This document shows positions 9,162-18,209 of a stretch of 64,000 nt of DNA, piece after piece (position 1 is the stretch's first letter; each line of letters begins with the position of its first letter). Position numbers and translations under genes: made by a program. Under the pieces are notes generated by a model. It had not been told where the DNA came from. It did not search any database and saw only the letters and a program-made list of their open reading frames with translations. Source of the DNA: Candidatus Babeliales bacterium (GTDB lineage: Bacteria; Babelota; Babeliae; Babelales; UASB340); contig JAGLWI010000009.1 in assembly GCA_023133515.1 (NCBI GenBank), positions 1 to 64,000 of the forward strand, read 5' to 3'.

Positions 9162-9746
9162 TTACTTATTTTTTAACCAACGCTTAGCAAATTTTTTGGC
9201 AAAGCGGCGTAAAATTCCATAACCTTTTAGATGTTTAACCATTTCTTCAAGAATCTCGGATTCTTTTTTTGTTCTTCCTGTTTCATCTGTTTTGCTTAAA
9301 GAAAGCCCACAAAATTCTTTATATTCTTTTTTGAAATCTTCAATTGGTTGGCCAAAAGTTAATTTTATGCCATATGGATCTTTAACACTGAATATTTTAT
9401 AACCGCTCTCTGTGCTTTCTTTTGGTTCTGTAATAATATGTACACCTTTTTTGGTACATCTAGAATAAAACTTGTCTAAACCTTTTTTTATTATGATAAA
9501 GATTCCTACACCCCTGCTTGTACAACGTTTGATAAAACTAAATTCAGCTAATTCTTCAACTTTTGGGGTTCTAAGAATAAGAAAAAATTTGAATTTTTTT
9601 AGAAGTGCAAATGAAATAATTTGATTATTATCTTCTTTGTTGGCTTTTAATTCTACGATGTCAAAGGTTAACTTTTCGGTGTAAAATTTTACTGCTTTTT
9701 CTACTGAATCTACAATCAAAACGGTTTTACATGCTTTATTAACCAT
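9162..9746 (-). CDS. VOC (glyoxalase/bleomycin-resistance fold) family protein
   Basis: Residues 1-135 look like a paired beta-alpha-beta VOC domain: an opening strand (KTVLIVDSVEKAVKFYTEKL), a central FFLILRTP strand and a closing KDPYGIKLTFGQP strand typical of the family. VOC proteins bind a divalent metal and act as lyases, dioxygenases or resistance proteins; I do not see enough metal ligands to assign a reaction. The C-terminal 55 residues are an extra charged tail ending in a strongly basic helix (RRFAKKFAKRWLKNK). It follows rpsT by 42 bases on the same strand and may share its transcript. The substrate is unknown. Confidence 0.72.
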   Translation of the reverse strand: MVNKACKTVLIVDSVEKAVKFYTEKLTFDIVELKANKEDNNQIISFALLKKFKFFLILRTPKVEELAEFSFIKRCTSRGVGIFIIIKKGLDKFYSRCTKKGVHIITEPKESTESGYKIFSVKDPYGIKLTFGQPIEDFKKEYKEFCGLSLSKTDETGRTKKESEILEEMVKHLKGYGILRRFAKKFAKRWLKNK

Positions 9747-9788
9747 CTTAAATCTCCAATCTTCATTACTACAAAAACCTTACAACAC

Positions 9789-10055
9789 TTATTTTTTTAG
9801 CTTAATAAGTGCTTTTGTAAGGCGACTTATTTTTCTTGACGCCTTATTTTTTTTAAAAATTCCTTTTCCTGCAGCTCTTGAAATTTTAGAGGATGTAGTT
9901 TTGAGAAGTTTTTGAGCATTTTCAATGTTATTTTCTTCAAGGGCCTGTTTAAAATTTTTTATAGAGCTTTTTATATCAGAGCGTCTTGCAATATTACGTT
10001 CCCTGCTCTTTTCGTTTGTTTTTACTCTTTTTTTTGCTGATTTTGTATTTGGCAT
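9789..10055 (-). CDS. rpsT: 30S ribosomal protein S20
   Basis: Small basic helical protein of 88 residues, the normal S20 length. It begins MPNTKSAKKRVKTNEKSRERN, the family signature, and continues with SDIKSSIKNFKQAL and KAAGKGIF-like (RAAGKGIFKKNKASRKISRL) segments. S20 binds the 5' domain of 16S rRNA early in 30S assembly. The gene lies 30 bases downstream of rpmB on the same strand, an unusual pairing that probably reflects local rearrangement in a compact genome. Confidence 0.95.
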   Translation of the reverse strand: MPNTKSAKKRVKTNEKSRERNIARRSDIKSSIKNFKQALEENNIENAQKLLKTTSSKISRAAGKGIFKKNKASRKISRLTKALIKLKK

Positions 10056-10085
10056 TAGTTTATTCCTACTTTAACTTATTAAGTT

Positions 10086-10283
10086 TTAAATAACTTTTTC
10101 TACTTTACCTGCCTTGACGCATTTGGTACAAACAGGTCCACGTTTAATATTTTTTTGTCCTTTTAGTGTAAAACGAATTACATGAACATTAGGATAGACC
10201 CAACGTTTTACTTTGTTGTTTGCATTACTGACAAGATTTGCAACTCTAGGTCTTTTTCCGCATATGACACAAATGTTTGCCAT
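10086..10283 (-). CDS. rpmB: 50S ribosomal protein L28 (zinc-binding form)
   Basis: This 65-residue protein begins MANICVICGKRPRVAN and keeps the WVYPNVH and FTLKG core of L28. Two CxxC pairs (C5/C8 and C52/C55) make the zinc-binding version of the protein. L28 sits near the L1 side of the large subunit. It is followed by rpsT on the same strand; the usual partner rpmG is not adjacent. The intergenic space to ftsH is about 108 bases. Confidence 0.93.
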   Translation of the reverse strand: MANICVICGKRPRVANLVSNANNKVKRWVYPNVHVIRFTLKGQKNIKRGPVCTKCVKAGKVEKVI

Positions 10284-10391
10284 TTATTTATAATCCTTTC
10301 TTGCCGAATTTTGTTAGGTCTTAAGTATAAAATTAAAAGTTAACATATTTATTTTATCAAAAAAACGTTTTTTTTGAAGTTTTTTTTATGA

Positions 10392-12233
10392 TTACCAGTT
10401 ATTTGATTTTCTTGGCTCTATTCCAAGAAGATTATAAACCTCATTAGCTTGTAATGTTTCTTTTTCAAGTAGGCTTTTTGCTAGAATTTCAAGTTTGTCT
10501 TTATTTTCTGATAGAATTTTTGTAACTTCTTTGAGCGATGAGTGTATTATATTTTCTACTTCGTGATCAACTTTTTCTGCGGTTTTATCCGAATGCATTC
10601 TTGTTTTTTGAATATCTCTTCCTAAATATGGGTGTTCTTTTGTCTCATCAAATACTATAGGTCCCAATTTTGACATACCAAATCGTGTTACCATAAGTCG
10701 TGCAATTTTAGTTGCCTTCTCAATGTCATTTGCTGCTCCACTTGTTTGTTCATTAAAAATAATATTTTCTGCTACTAATCCTCCAAAAAGAATTTTAATT
10801 TGTGAAATCATTTCTGACTTGGTCTGTGTATGTTTTTCTGTTTCAGGCAAAGACCAAGATGCTCCAAGAGATTTTCCTCTAGGAATGATAGTTACTTTGT
10901 GCAAGGGATCTGTGTTAGGGAGCAAAATATTTAAAAGAGTGTGTCCAGATTCGTGATATGCAGTTAATTCTTTTTCTTTTTTAGTTAAAATTAGAGTTTT
11001 TCTTTCTGAACCAAGTAAAAGTTTGTCTCTTGCTTGTTCAAAATCTTCTAATGTAACATTTTGTTTATTTTTTTTTGATGCAACAAGCGCTGCCTCATTA
11101 ATTAGATTTTCAAGATCGGCTCCACTAAATCCTTGTGTACCACGTGCAATTTTATTTAAATCTACTTCATTACCAAGTTTGACTCCTTTTGAGTGAACTT
11201 CTAAAATTTTTTCTCTGCTTATAAGGTCTGGATAAGGAACTTCAATTATACGGTCAAAGCGGCCTGGACGTAATAATGCTTTATCTAAAACATCAGGTCT
11301 GTTTGTTGCTGCAAGTATTATTACTGAGCCATGTTCAGTTGAAAATCCGTCCATTTCTGATAAAAGTTGATTTAATGTTTGTTCTCTTTCATCATTTCCA
11401 CCACCAAGACCTATTCCTCTTTGTCTTCCAACTGCATCTATCTCATCTATAAAAACAATACATGGAGAATTCTTTTTGGCTTGAGTGAAAAGACTTCTAA
11501 CACGTGAAGCACCAACACCAACAAAGACTTCAACAAAATCTGATCCACTGATACTGAAAAATGGACAATTTGCTTCTCCGGCGACTGCTTTTGCAAGAAG
11601 AGTTTTTCCATTTCCAGGTGCACCTCTTAAAAGTATTCCTTTTGGAATTTTTGCTCCTAAACGTGTAAACTTGATTGGATTTTTTAAAAATTCAATTATA
11701 TCTTTTAAATCCTCTTTTGCTTCATGTACTCCTGCAACGTTTTTAAAAGTTACATTTATGGTGTTTGGAGAAAAAAATTTGGCCTTACTTTTTCCAAAAC
11801 TAAAAATTTTACCTGCACCTCCAATCCCATTTTGATTTTTTCTCATATACGCAATCCATAAGAATATTAGTAAAAGTGGGAGCAATGAGATAAAAAGATA
11901 TGAACCCCAAGATTGTTTTTCTGGTGGATAAACATCCATTAAAACATCATTGGATCTTAAAATAGACCATAATTTTTCGGAAGGAATAACATAGGTTTCG
12001 AATTGTTTTCCGTTTTTAAGTTTACCTTTAACATGTTGTTCTTGAATAACAACAGATTCTATTTTATTGTTTTGAGCGAAAGTTAAAAGCTGTGAATATT
12101 TTATACGTTCAACTTGTCTGTTTACACTATTGTACCAAAAAAGATATGCCATACCTGCAACAAGGAATAACAATAAAAGCCAGGCAGCATTAGGCCCTAT
12201 TTTTTTTGGAGGTAGAATTTTTCTTTTTTTCAT
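10392..12233 (-). CDS. ftsH: ATP-dependent zinc metalloprotease FtsH
   Basis: A membrane-bound AAA+ protease that degrades misfolded membrane proteins and regulatory substrates. Two membrane segments (about 15-34 and 110-130) flank a periplasmic domain. The AAA module has Walker A GAPGNGKT (204-211), Walker B FIDEID (261-266) and the second region of homology ending GRFDR (about 309-328). The protease domain has the zinc motif HESGH (427-431). At 613 residues it is a normal length. It is preceded by a 219-base spacer containing two hairpins after tolB, so it probably has its own promoter. Confidence 0.97.
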   Translation of the reverse strand: MKKRKILPPKKIGPNAAWLLLLFLVAGMAYLFWYNSVNRQVERIKYSQLLTFAQNNKIESVVIQEQHVKGKLKNGKQFETYVIPSEKLWSILRSNDVLMDVYPPEKQSWGSYLFISLLPLLLIFLWIAYMRKNQNGIGGAGKIFSFGKSKAKFFSPNTINVTFKNVAGVHEAKEDLKDIIEFLKNPIKFTRLGAKIPKGILLRGAPGNGKTLLAKAVAGEANCPFFSISGSDFVEVFVGVGASRVRSLFTQAKKNSPCIVFIDEIDAVGRQRGIGLGGGNDEREQTLNQLLSEMDGFSTEHGSVIILAATNRPDVLDKALLRPGRFDRIIEVPYPDLISREKILEVHSKGVKLGNEVDLNKIARGTQGFSGADLENLINEAALVASKKNKQNVTLEDFEQARDKLLLGSERKTLILTKKEKELTAYHESGHTLLNILLPNTDPLHKVTIIPRGKSLGASWSLPETEKHTQTKSEMISQIKILFGGLVAENIIFNEQTSGAANDIEKATKIARLMVTRFGMSKLGPIVFDETKEHPYLGRDIQKTRMHSDKTAEKVDHEVENIIHSSLKEVTKILSENKDKLEILAKSLLEKETLQANEVYNLLGIEPRKSNNW

Positions 12234-12346
12234 ACTCTTATTTTCCTTAATTTACTTAAAATTATATGCTTTAAAAATTTTCAATGATTCAATAATGATG
12301 ATTTAAAGTATTAATATTTTAATGGATAAATGAAAATAAAACCAGT

Positions 12347-12380
12347 AAATTGTTTAATTTAGCTATAAATTAAACAATTT
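12347..12380. terminator. hairpin after tolB, perfect 14-bp AT-rich stem
   Basis: Bases 12347-12360 and 12367-12380 are perfect reverse complements around a six-base loop. It lies between tolB and ftsH, both on the minus strand, where a terminator for the tol operon is expected. The T-run is clearer when read on the plus strand, so termination in the minus direction is likely but not certain. Confidence 0.6.
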
Positions 12381-12388
12381 TTATTTGT

Positions 12389-12450
12389 AAGCCGAAGCCT
12401 CCCAGCCGTTATAGTCAAGCTATTTTGATGGAGTTGGTTGGTGAAAGCTT
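12389..12450. other. GC-richer structured element next to tolB stop
   Basis: In an otherwise very AT-rich spacer, bases about 12389-12448 are GC-richer and can fold: CCAGCC (12412-12417) can pair with GGTTGG (about 12435-12440), and GTCAA with TTGAT inside. It contains AGCCGTT, also present in the repeat island at 62400-62808. It may be a decayed copy of an interspersed palindrome or part of the tolB terminator. No tRNA cloverleaf fits. Confidence 0.4.
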
Positions 12451-12452
12451 AT

Positions 12453-13847
12453 TTAAATGTATAATGGTTGTTTTCCCCATTTTGGAAAACTTTTTGTTTC
12501 TTTTCCGGTTGTCAATATGCGTATTTTTCCACTATTTTTGTTTAAAACTGCAATTTGTGAGTTTTTTTGACCATTTTTATTAATAAAATCATAAGAAAAA
12601 GCAATAAATCTGCCACATTGAGAAAAAGAAGGTTCATGCTTATTTCCTGGAATGAATGTGAGTTGTTTTTCTTGTAAATTATAAAAATCATCTAAATTTA
12701 TTGTAAAAAGCTGAAATACACTATTAACAACACGTGTATATACAATATTATTAGTTTTTTGACAGTAAGAAGGAGCTGCACAATATCCATTGCCATTAGT
12801 AAGCCTAAAGGTTTTTCTTTTTTTGCGATTTAGATAATAAATTTGTGGCATTCCAGTTTGATAATCTGAACAGAAAATGATATCACCATTTTCTAAAAAA
12901 CATGGAGAAACGTTATTTCCACCATTTTTGGTAAGCTGTATAAATGCTCTTTTTTTAATCTTTTTACAAATTTTATGATCATATAAATACAATTCAGAAT
13001 TTTTTCCACCAGATAAACACAAAACTGCTTTTGTGCCATCATTTGAGAATGATGGTTGCATGTTAAGTCCATCATAAGAACAAATTATTTTGTGTTTTTT
13101 TGTTAAAAGATTGATAGACATAAGACGATTGTTTATTTTTGTAAACTGAGAATAAAATAGTATTGGTGCTTTTGTGTGCCAACATGGTGTAATATTAAAT
13201 GTTTTTGATTGGATTAGAGTTTTTTCTTTTTTACAAGCATAATCTGCAATACAAATTGTTTTATGTCTGGGCTTTATCATTTTGCAGTATACAAGAGAAT
13301 TAAGTGCTATGCCTTTTTCACCAGTTAAAATGGGTAAAAGTTCATCAGAAATTTTATGGGAATCAAAGACTATCTTTTTTTCATTTATTTCAAATTCTTT
13401 TTCAAAGATTATTGTGTTAAACAGAAGATCTTTTAAATTTATTTTGACTTTATTTAGACTTAATTTTTTTGGGGAAGATACTTGAATGGTGGTTAAATAT
13501 AAAAGAAGTGAAATCCCTTTTTCTACTAACTTTTCTTCTATTTTTTTATTTAATGGCTCATTTATTTTTTTAAGGTCTACTTCTAATTGATCAGTAAATT
13601 CTAAATCGTATTTTATAATTTTTGCAGAATCATCTATTGTTTTTTCAGTATTTTTTCCAATAATCAAAGATTGAATTTTAATTTTACTATGTTGTTGAAT
13701 TGGACTTTGTATTTTAAATGAAAGCTGGTCCTTTTGTTCTTGTTGTTTTGCTTGGATTTTTTGATAGTTACAAATAATTATTAAAAATATTGTTAAATTA
13801 ACCAATAAGTTTATTATGAATGTTTTTATTTTTATAAATTTTTTCAT
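12453..13847 (-). CDS. tolB: Tol-Pal system protein TolB
   Basis: Periplasmic propeller protein of the Tol-Pal system, which maintains the outer membrane during division. The N-terminus is a signal peptide or anchor (about 10-33). Residues about 50-215 match the TolB amino-terminal domain, and about 220-464 contain repeated WD-like strands such as PSFSNDGTKAVLCLSG, PCFLENGDIIFCSD and PSFSQCGRFIAFSYD. The length of 464 residues is close to the family norm. It is the last gene of the tolQ-tolR-tolA-like-tolB run, 29 bases after the TolA-like gene. No pal gene follows, although Pal is the usual TolB partner. Confidence 0.85.
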   Translation of the reverse strand: MKKFIKIKTFIINLLVNLTIFLIIICNYQKIQAKQQEQKDQLSFKIQSPIQQHSKIKIQSLIIGKNTEKTIDDSAKIIKYDLEFTDQLEVDLKKINEPLNKKIEEKLVEKGISLLLYLTTIQVSSPKKLSLNKVKINLKDLLFNTIIFEKEFEINEKKIVFDSHKISDELLPILTGEKGIALNSLVYCKMIKPRHKTICIADYACKKEKTLIQSKTFNITPCWHTKAPILFYSQFTKINNRLMSINLLTKKHKIICSYDGLNMQPSFSNDGTKAVLCLSGGKNSELYLYDHKICKKIKKRAFIQLTKNGGNNVSPCFLENGDIIFCSDYQTGMPQIYYLNRKKRKTFRLTNGNGYCAAPSYCQKTNNIVYTRVVNSVFQLFTINLDDFYNLQEKQLTFIPGNKHEPSFSQCGRFIAFSYDFINKNGQKNSQIAVLNKNSGKIRILTTGKETKSFPKWGKQPLYI

Positions 13848-13876
13848 TTCAAATCCTTTAGATCCTTTTTATTTTT

Positions 13877-14602
13877 TTACTGTCTAAAATCTATTGTAAA
13901 CTTTTTACCAAACAAACATCTATCAAATTTGAAATTTCTTGCGATTCTCATAATGCTTAAATCATAGATAAGAACTTTAGAACGTTTAATTATTTCAATT
14001 TTTTCTATTGTTCCTGCAAGATTTATTACAAAAGATATGCTACATTCGGTTCCTTTTGGGACTCCAACCGGAGGACGCCATAGTCGTTCTACTTCTTTTT
14101 GAATATGCTTCTGATATATTGCGAGAGCTGGATTAGATTCTTTCATAAGATCAAAATGAAGTTCCTCTTCTTTTACGACTTCTTTTTCTAAAACTTTAGT
14201 TTCCGGTTTAAGTTTTTTGTCTTTTTTGTTTTTTTTAATGATCTTAGCTTGTTCTATTTTTGTTTTTGATTTTTTGTTTTTAATCTTTTTTGGTGAATTT
14301 TTTTTAACTGGTTTTTTCTTTTTTGACGGATTACTTTTTTTTATAACTTTTTTATTTTGGTTTTTCTTTTTTTTTAAACTATTTATTTTTTTTTGTTCTA
14401 TGAGCCTTTTTTGATGCCAGTTAGTTTTTACTGTGTTTTTAAGAGGTTTAAAGAAGGCATAGGATGGTTTTTTTGAATGTGCTCCGTATACTAAAAAGTG
14501 TTTATTGATATTGTTGTTATTATTAAAAATAGCTAAAAAACTGATTAATAGAATGTGAATGAGAAAAGATATTATGAAAAATTTTTTATCTATATTGTTC
14601 AT
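13877..14602 (-). CDS. TolA/TonB-like energy transducer
   Basis: The protein has one N-terminal membrane segment (about 9-26), a very long lysine-rich linker (about 65-150) and a C-terminal TonB-type domain (about 165-241) with the family feature RLWRPPVGVPKG and the strand SISFVINLAGTIEKIEI. TolA or TonB proteins carry energy from the TolQ/R or ExbB/D motor across the periplasm. I place the start at the ATG at 14602; the in-frame TTG three bases upstream is less likely. Position between tolR-like and tolB genes favours a TolA role over TonB. Confidence 0.78.
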   Translation of the reverse strand: MNNIDKKFFIISFLIHILLISFLAIFNNNNNINKHFLVYGAHSKKPSYAFFKPLKNTVKTNWHQKRLIEQKKINSLKKKKNQNKKVIKKSNPSKKKKPVKKNSPKKIKNKKSKTKIEQAKIIKKNKKDKKLKPETKVLEKEVVKEEELHFDLMKESNPALAIYQKHIQKEVERLWRPPVGVPKGTECSISFVINLAGTIEKIEIIKRSKVLIYDLSIMRIARNFKFDRCLFGKKFTIDFRQ

Positions 14603-14632
14603 CAAAAAGTCCGGTAATATTTTTATTTTTTA

Positions 14633-15055
14633 CTATAAAATTGCTCTTGTAGACATTGCAATATATTTAACGCCTGCCATTTTTAGTTTATCAACAATTT
14701 CGATTACTTTGCCATATGAAATAGACTCATCTGCTCGAATGTATACTGGAATATCTTCGCGTTGGACTAGTGCTTTTTGAATTGATTTTACAAGTTCATT
14801 TTTTTCTATTGGGTAACTATTAAAAAATAGATTTCCGTCTTTTCTCATTGATACAACTAATTCCTGTTGTTTTCCAACTTCTTTGCTATTTCCTTGTGGT
14901 AAATCAACTTTGATTCCATTTTGAACTATTGGAGCAGTAATCATAAAGATTATAAGTAACGTTAGAGATGTATCAATTAGAGGTGTTAGTGATATTTGAG
15001 GCATTTTAAACCTATTAGATCTTTTTTTTTTGTGGATGATAGTTTTATTTGCCAT
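14633..15055 (-). CDS. tolR: TolR/ExbD family biopolymer transport protein
   Basis: This 140-residue protein has one membrane segment near the N-terminus (about 21-43) with PQISLTPLIDTSLTLLIIF, in which the Asp is the conserved proton-pathway residue of ExbD/TolR. The rest is a periplasmic domain ending in KLKMAGVKYIAMST, also typical. It works with the adjacent TolQ homologue as a proton-driven motor. It starts 12 bases after the TolQ stop, so translation is probably coupled. TolR is preferred to ExbD because tolB lies in the same operon. Confidence 0.87.
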   Translation of the reverse strand: MANKTIIHKKKRSNRFKMPQISLTPLIDTSLTLLIIFMITAPIVQNGIKVDLPQGNSKEVGKQQELVVSMRKDGNLFFNSYPIEKNELVKSIQKALVQREDIPVYIRADESISYGKVIEIVDKLKMAGVKYIAMSTRAIL

Positions 15056-15067
15056 TAATTTTCCCCC

Positions 15068-15763
15068 CTATTTTATAAAAGATTGTTTTATTATACGTAA
15101 AAAACGATCTGAGAGATGACCCATTTGTTGTTCAATTTTTCGTAGTTCATTTGAAAAACAATGGAAAGCAATCATCGCAGGAATTGCAACAATAAGACCT
15201 GCAAGAGTTGTTGTCAAAGCCTCGGCTATTCCTGGAGCAATAACTGAGGCGGAGATATTGGCAGATTTTTCTTGGCTTATAATGACAAAAGAATGAATTA
15301 GCCCCCAGATTGTTCCAAAAAGTCCAACAAAAGGAGCAACTGATGCACTGGTTCCAAGAACGGGTAGATATACTTCTGCCTGCATTAGAAGTCTATCTAT
15401 TGATTGATCAGAGAGTATTTCTAGATATTCTATATCCTGAATTTTGAGTTTGTGATTATTGTTTTCTTTTCTTTCTAAAATAAATTTTAGTTCATTTAAG
15501 TTTTGGATTAAGAATTTACCACCAAGAGAATCTTCAAATTTCTTTCCAATCTGAATTAGATCACTAAAACTGCTGCTTATTTTTATATTATCAATTAGCT
15601 TTGACATTTTTCTTTTCTCATTTCTTAATGTTAAAAATTTAAATACAATTATTGCAATACATACTACAGAAAGAGAAAAAAGAGATAATAGAATTAGTTT
15701 TGTCATCCAATCTGCTTGAACAATTAACTGCCATGCTGCTGAATTGAATATGAAGTTAAACAT
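15068..15763 (-). CDS. tolQ: TolQ/ExbB family proton channel protein
   Basis: MotA/TolQ/ExbB-type inner-membrane protein of 231 residues. The first membrane segment lies at about 20-42. A cytoplasmic helical region follows, then two C-terminal membrane segments containing GTSASVAPFVGLFGTIWGLI and the ALTTTLAGLIVAIPAMIAFH signature. It forms the proton channel with TolR. It opens a four-gene operon (tolQ, tolR, tolA-like, tolB). The ribosome binding site is AAAGGAAAAG in front of the ATG at 15763. Confidence 0.9.
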   Translation of the reverse strand: MFNFIFNSAAWQLIVQADWMTKLILLSLFSLSVVCIAIIVFKFLTLRNEKRKMSKLIDNIKISSSFSDLIQIGKKFEDSLGGKFLIQNLNELKFILERKENNNHKLKIQDIEYLEILSDQSIDRLLMQAEVYLPVLGTSASVAPFVGLFGTIWGLIHSFVIISQEKSANISASVIAPGIAEALTTTLAGLIVAIPAMIAFHCFSNELRKIEQQMGHLSDRFLRIIKQSFIK

Positions 15764-15815
15764 AAACTTTTCCTTTCATAAATATTTTTTATCATAAAAT
15801 TTTGTTTCACTTTTA

Positions 15816-15821
15816 ATTATA
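15816..15821 (-). promoter_or_regulatory. candidate -10 box of the tol operon
   Basis: A TATAAT hexamer on the minus strand lies 53 bases before the tolQ start. No convincing -35 element at 16-18 bases is seen, so this remains a weak candidate in an AT-rich spacer. Confidence 0.3.
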
Positions 15822-15988
15822 GAGAAAAAGGTAAACTTTATAAATATTATTCAAAAATCGCAAATAAAATATTAAAAGAGAAAAGATTGGAAATATCTTT
15901 GATAAGAGTTGTTGTATTTATTGCTAAGAGTTTTTTATATTTATAATGTTATTATCGTAATTATTTTATAATTAGAAAGGAATTGGAT

Positions 15989-17440
15989 ATGAAAGATAAT
16001 AAATTTTTTGTAAAAGTCACATTATTAATAATAATTTTTTATTTTAATGTTGATTTAATAACGATTTTGGCGAAAGAAGATGAATCAACATCATCTACAC
16101 AAGAAGATTTGATAGCTTTGCAAAAATTTCCAAAAGAAATTATTCAGCCAGATTTAACAATTGATCAAAAAATAGAGAAATATAAAAATACTTTTGAAAT
16201 TTTTATTAAAAATGATACACCACAAGCTTATCAAGAAGATTTTTTAAGTAGTTTCATTAAGTTTGTGTCATTAGCTTTAGATACTAAAAAATTTACAATT
16301 AATGAGTTAGAAAGAATTCTTAATCTTTATGGTTGTATTAGGAAGAGTGAAAAATTTGATCTTGTTGATAGAGAAAAGCTTTTACCAACATTTACAGATG
16401 AATCTAAAGAGATTTCTTCAGGAAAGATAAAAATAAAGATAGACATACAAAAGAAGATTAAAAAAAATTTATTGGAAGCTTTACAGATTGAGAATTTTTC
16501 TGTTGCAATCTTAAGATATAAAGACATTTTAAAGAGTCTTAATAAAGCTGTTAACACACCATATCTGAAAGAAATTATAAGTGCACTTGGTAATTTAGTT
16601 GCAGTGGCAACAGAAAAAAATCAGAAAGAAAATTTAAAAAGATTTTTAAATAATTTAGAAGAAAATAGGTTTTTCTCTGATAAACAAAAAAATAAGATTA
16701 AAGAATATTCAAATAAATTAAAAAAAGATTTAAAAACGATAGAAAATAAAGCAAAACAAGAGGCAAAGGCTGAAAAAAAAACATTAGCAAAGAAGACTGT
16801 TACTTTACAGCTTAAAACTCTTGATCAAAAAATAAAAGAAATGGAGAGATCTAAAAAGATTTTAAATAAAATTAAAATTTTTTCAGGAGCATTAGAATTT
16901 GTAAAAAATAATACATCTATACAACAAAAAAAGAGGCTTGTAAAAAATTTAGTTGGTTTATTTTATGTAAGAGCAAATTTTAAGAAAGATGAATTAGGAG
17001 CATTAAAAAATCTTTTTGAAGATGTTTTGAAAAATCAATTTCTTCTTTCAGAAAATAAGGATCCAAAAAAAAATCAAAGGGCTATAGCCAGAGCATGGTT
17101 GAGGTATATAATTTTTGCGTATAATTTGACAAAGAGATCTACTAATTATTTTCAATCTTTAATAAACATTATGAAAGAAAAAAGCATTCATAACAAAATA
17201 AAAATTTGTGATAAACTTATTATATTAATTAATTATAAAACATTAAGTTCAGATATTGATATTTTTGTAAAATCTATTATTGGTCTTTATGAAAAAAGAG
17301 ATAATATAAATCAGGATGATTTAAAATTATTAAAAACTCTTTTTGAAAAAGGTTTTGCTAATAAATTTCTTAATCCTAATCTTCCAAAAAAGTTTCCATC
17401 TTTTATTAAAATTTTAAATTCTAAGATTTTGAAAAAATAA
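15989..17440 (+). CDS. secreted helical protein of unknown function (483 aa)
   Basis: I place the start at the ATG at 15989 because AAAGGA ends eight bases before it; an in-frame TTG at 15983 lies too close to that site. Residues about 8-27 form a signal peptide. The rest is helical and highly charged, with a Lys/Glu-rich coil at about 235-290. A helical hairpin motif recurs: FTINELERILNLY near 105, FKKDELGALKNLFEDVL near 335 and INQDDLKLLKTLFEKGF near 445, each followed by an FL or KFL segment. It has no similarity I recognise to a known family. It may belong to the same secreted helical repertoire as the tails of the tectonin proteins. Confidence 0.8.
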   Translation: MKDNKFFVKVTLLIIIFYFNVDLITILAKEDESTSSTQEDLIALQKFPKEIIQPDLTIDQKIEKYKNTFEIFIKNDTPQAYQEDFLSSFIKFVSLALDTKKFTINELERILNLYGCIRKSEKFDLVDREKLLPTFTDESKEISSGKIKIKIDIQKKIKKNLLEALQIENFSVAILRYKDILKSLNKAVNTPYLKEIISALGNLVAVATEKNQKENLKRFLNNLEENRFFSDKQKNKIKEYSNKLKKDLKTIENKAKQEAKAEKKTLAKKTVTLQLKTLDQKIKEMERSKKILNKIKIFSGALEFVKNNTSIQQKKRLVKNLVGLFYVRANFKKDELGALKNLFEDVLKNQFLLSENKDPKKNQRAIARAWLRYIIFAYNLTKRSTNYFQSLINIMKEKSIHNKIKICDKLIILINYKTLSSDIDIFVKSIIGLYEKRDNINQDDLKLLKTLFEKGFANKFLNPNLPKKFPSFIKILNSKILKK

Positions 17441-17444
17441 ATAA

Positions 17445-18206
17445 TTATAAAGTATTATTTTTTAATAAATTTCTTAAATCTCCTATTGAAATAATATTTT
17501 CTTTAATGTTTTCCAAATTTTTTATTTTTTCTAAATTTATTGAATTTTTTAATTTTATAGGGCCTATTTTTGTTCTTTGCAATTGATATGTTGTTGCAGG
17601 AACTGATAACAATTGTGAAAGATCATTTGATAATGATCTGATATATGTTCCTTTTGAGACGGTAGTTTTTATTGTGAAAAAAGGATTGTTAAAATTTAAT
17701 AATTCAATATTGTAAATGGAAATTTTTCGTTTTTTATATTTTGTAATTTTTTCAAGTGTTTGTGTATCCCATTTTTTTTCTCGGGCAAGCTTATAGAGTG
17801 AAATTCCTTTGTATTTGAGGGCAGAATATATAGGAGGAGTTTGTGTGTAATTTTTGCCAAGTTTTTTTATTGCTTTTTCAAAGTCTTTTTTTGATAAAAA
17901 ATTTGTATTTTTTTGTTCTATGATTTTTCCAGTTTTATCAAGTGTATCTGTAAGTTCTCCAAATTTTGCTGTAACGATATATTCTTTATCTAAATTTAGA
18001 AGATCATTTGAAATTTTCGTTGCATTTCTTCCTAGGCAAATTATTAGAAGTCCTGTTGCAAAATTATCTAATGTGCCAGTGTGACCGATTTTTATTTTTT
18101 GGTTGAGTATTCTTTTTAAATATCTTATACAATCAAAAGAGGAATAATTTTCTGGTTTGTTGATTAGTAAAAATCCATGAAAATTCTCTGTATTTGTTTC
18201 GTTCAT
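17445..18206 (-). CDS. truB: tRNA pseudouridine(55) synthase TruB
   Basis: Makes pseudouridine 55 in the T-loop of tRNAs. The first half has the family motifs LLINKPENYSSFD (about 13-25) and IGHTGTLDNFATGLL (about 41-55), with the catalytic Asp in GTLD. Later motifs include TQTPPIYSALKYKGISLYKLAR (about 123-144) and VSKGTYIRSLSNDL (about 188-201). At 253 residues it is the short form with little or no PUA extension. It begins three bases after the MerR-like stop on the same strand, so it is probably the last gene of the accC-accB-merR-truB run. Confidence 0.93.
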   Translation of the reverse strand: MNETNTENFHGFLLINKPENYSSFDCIRYLKRILNQKIKIGHTGTLDNFATGLLIICLGRNATKISNDLLNLDKEYIVTAKFGELTDTLDKTGKIIEQKNTNFLSKKDFEKAIKKLGKNYTQTPPIYSALKYKGISLYKLAREKKWDTQTLEKITKYKKRKISIYNIELLNFNNPFFTIKTTVSKGTYIRSLSNDLSQLLSVPATTYQLQRTKIGPIKLKNSINLEKIKNLENIKENIISIGDLRNLLKNNTL

Positions 18207-18209
18207 ATT

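Noticed and set aside
12389-12450. A possible tRNA gene in a GC-richer block
   Set aside because: No cloverleaf, no T-loop GTTCRANNC and no acceptor stem could be formed.
14217-14414. A hydrophobic open frame rich in Phe and Leu on the plus strand
   Set aside because: It is the antisense of the Lys-rich linker of the TolA-like gene; AAA/AAG codons read backwards give Phe and Leu.
15983-15988. TTG as start of the secreted helical protein
   Set aside because: It sits two bases from the ribosome binding site, while the ATG at 15989 is at normal distance.
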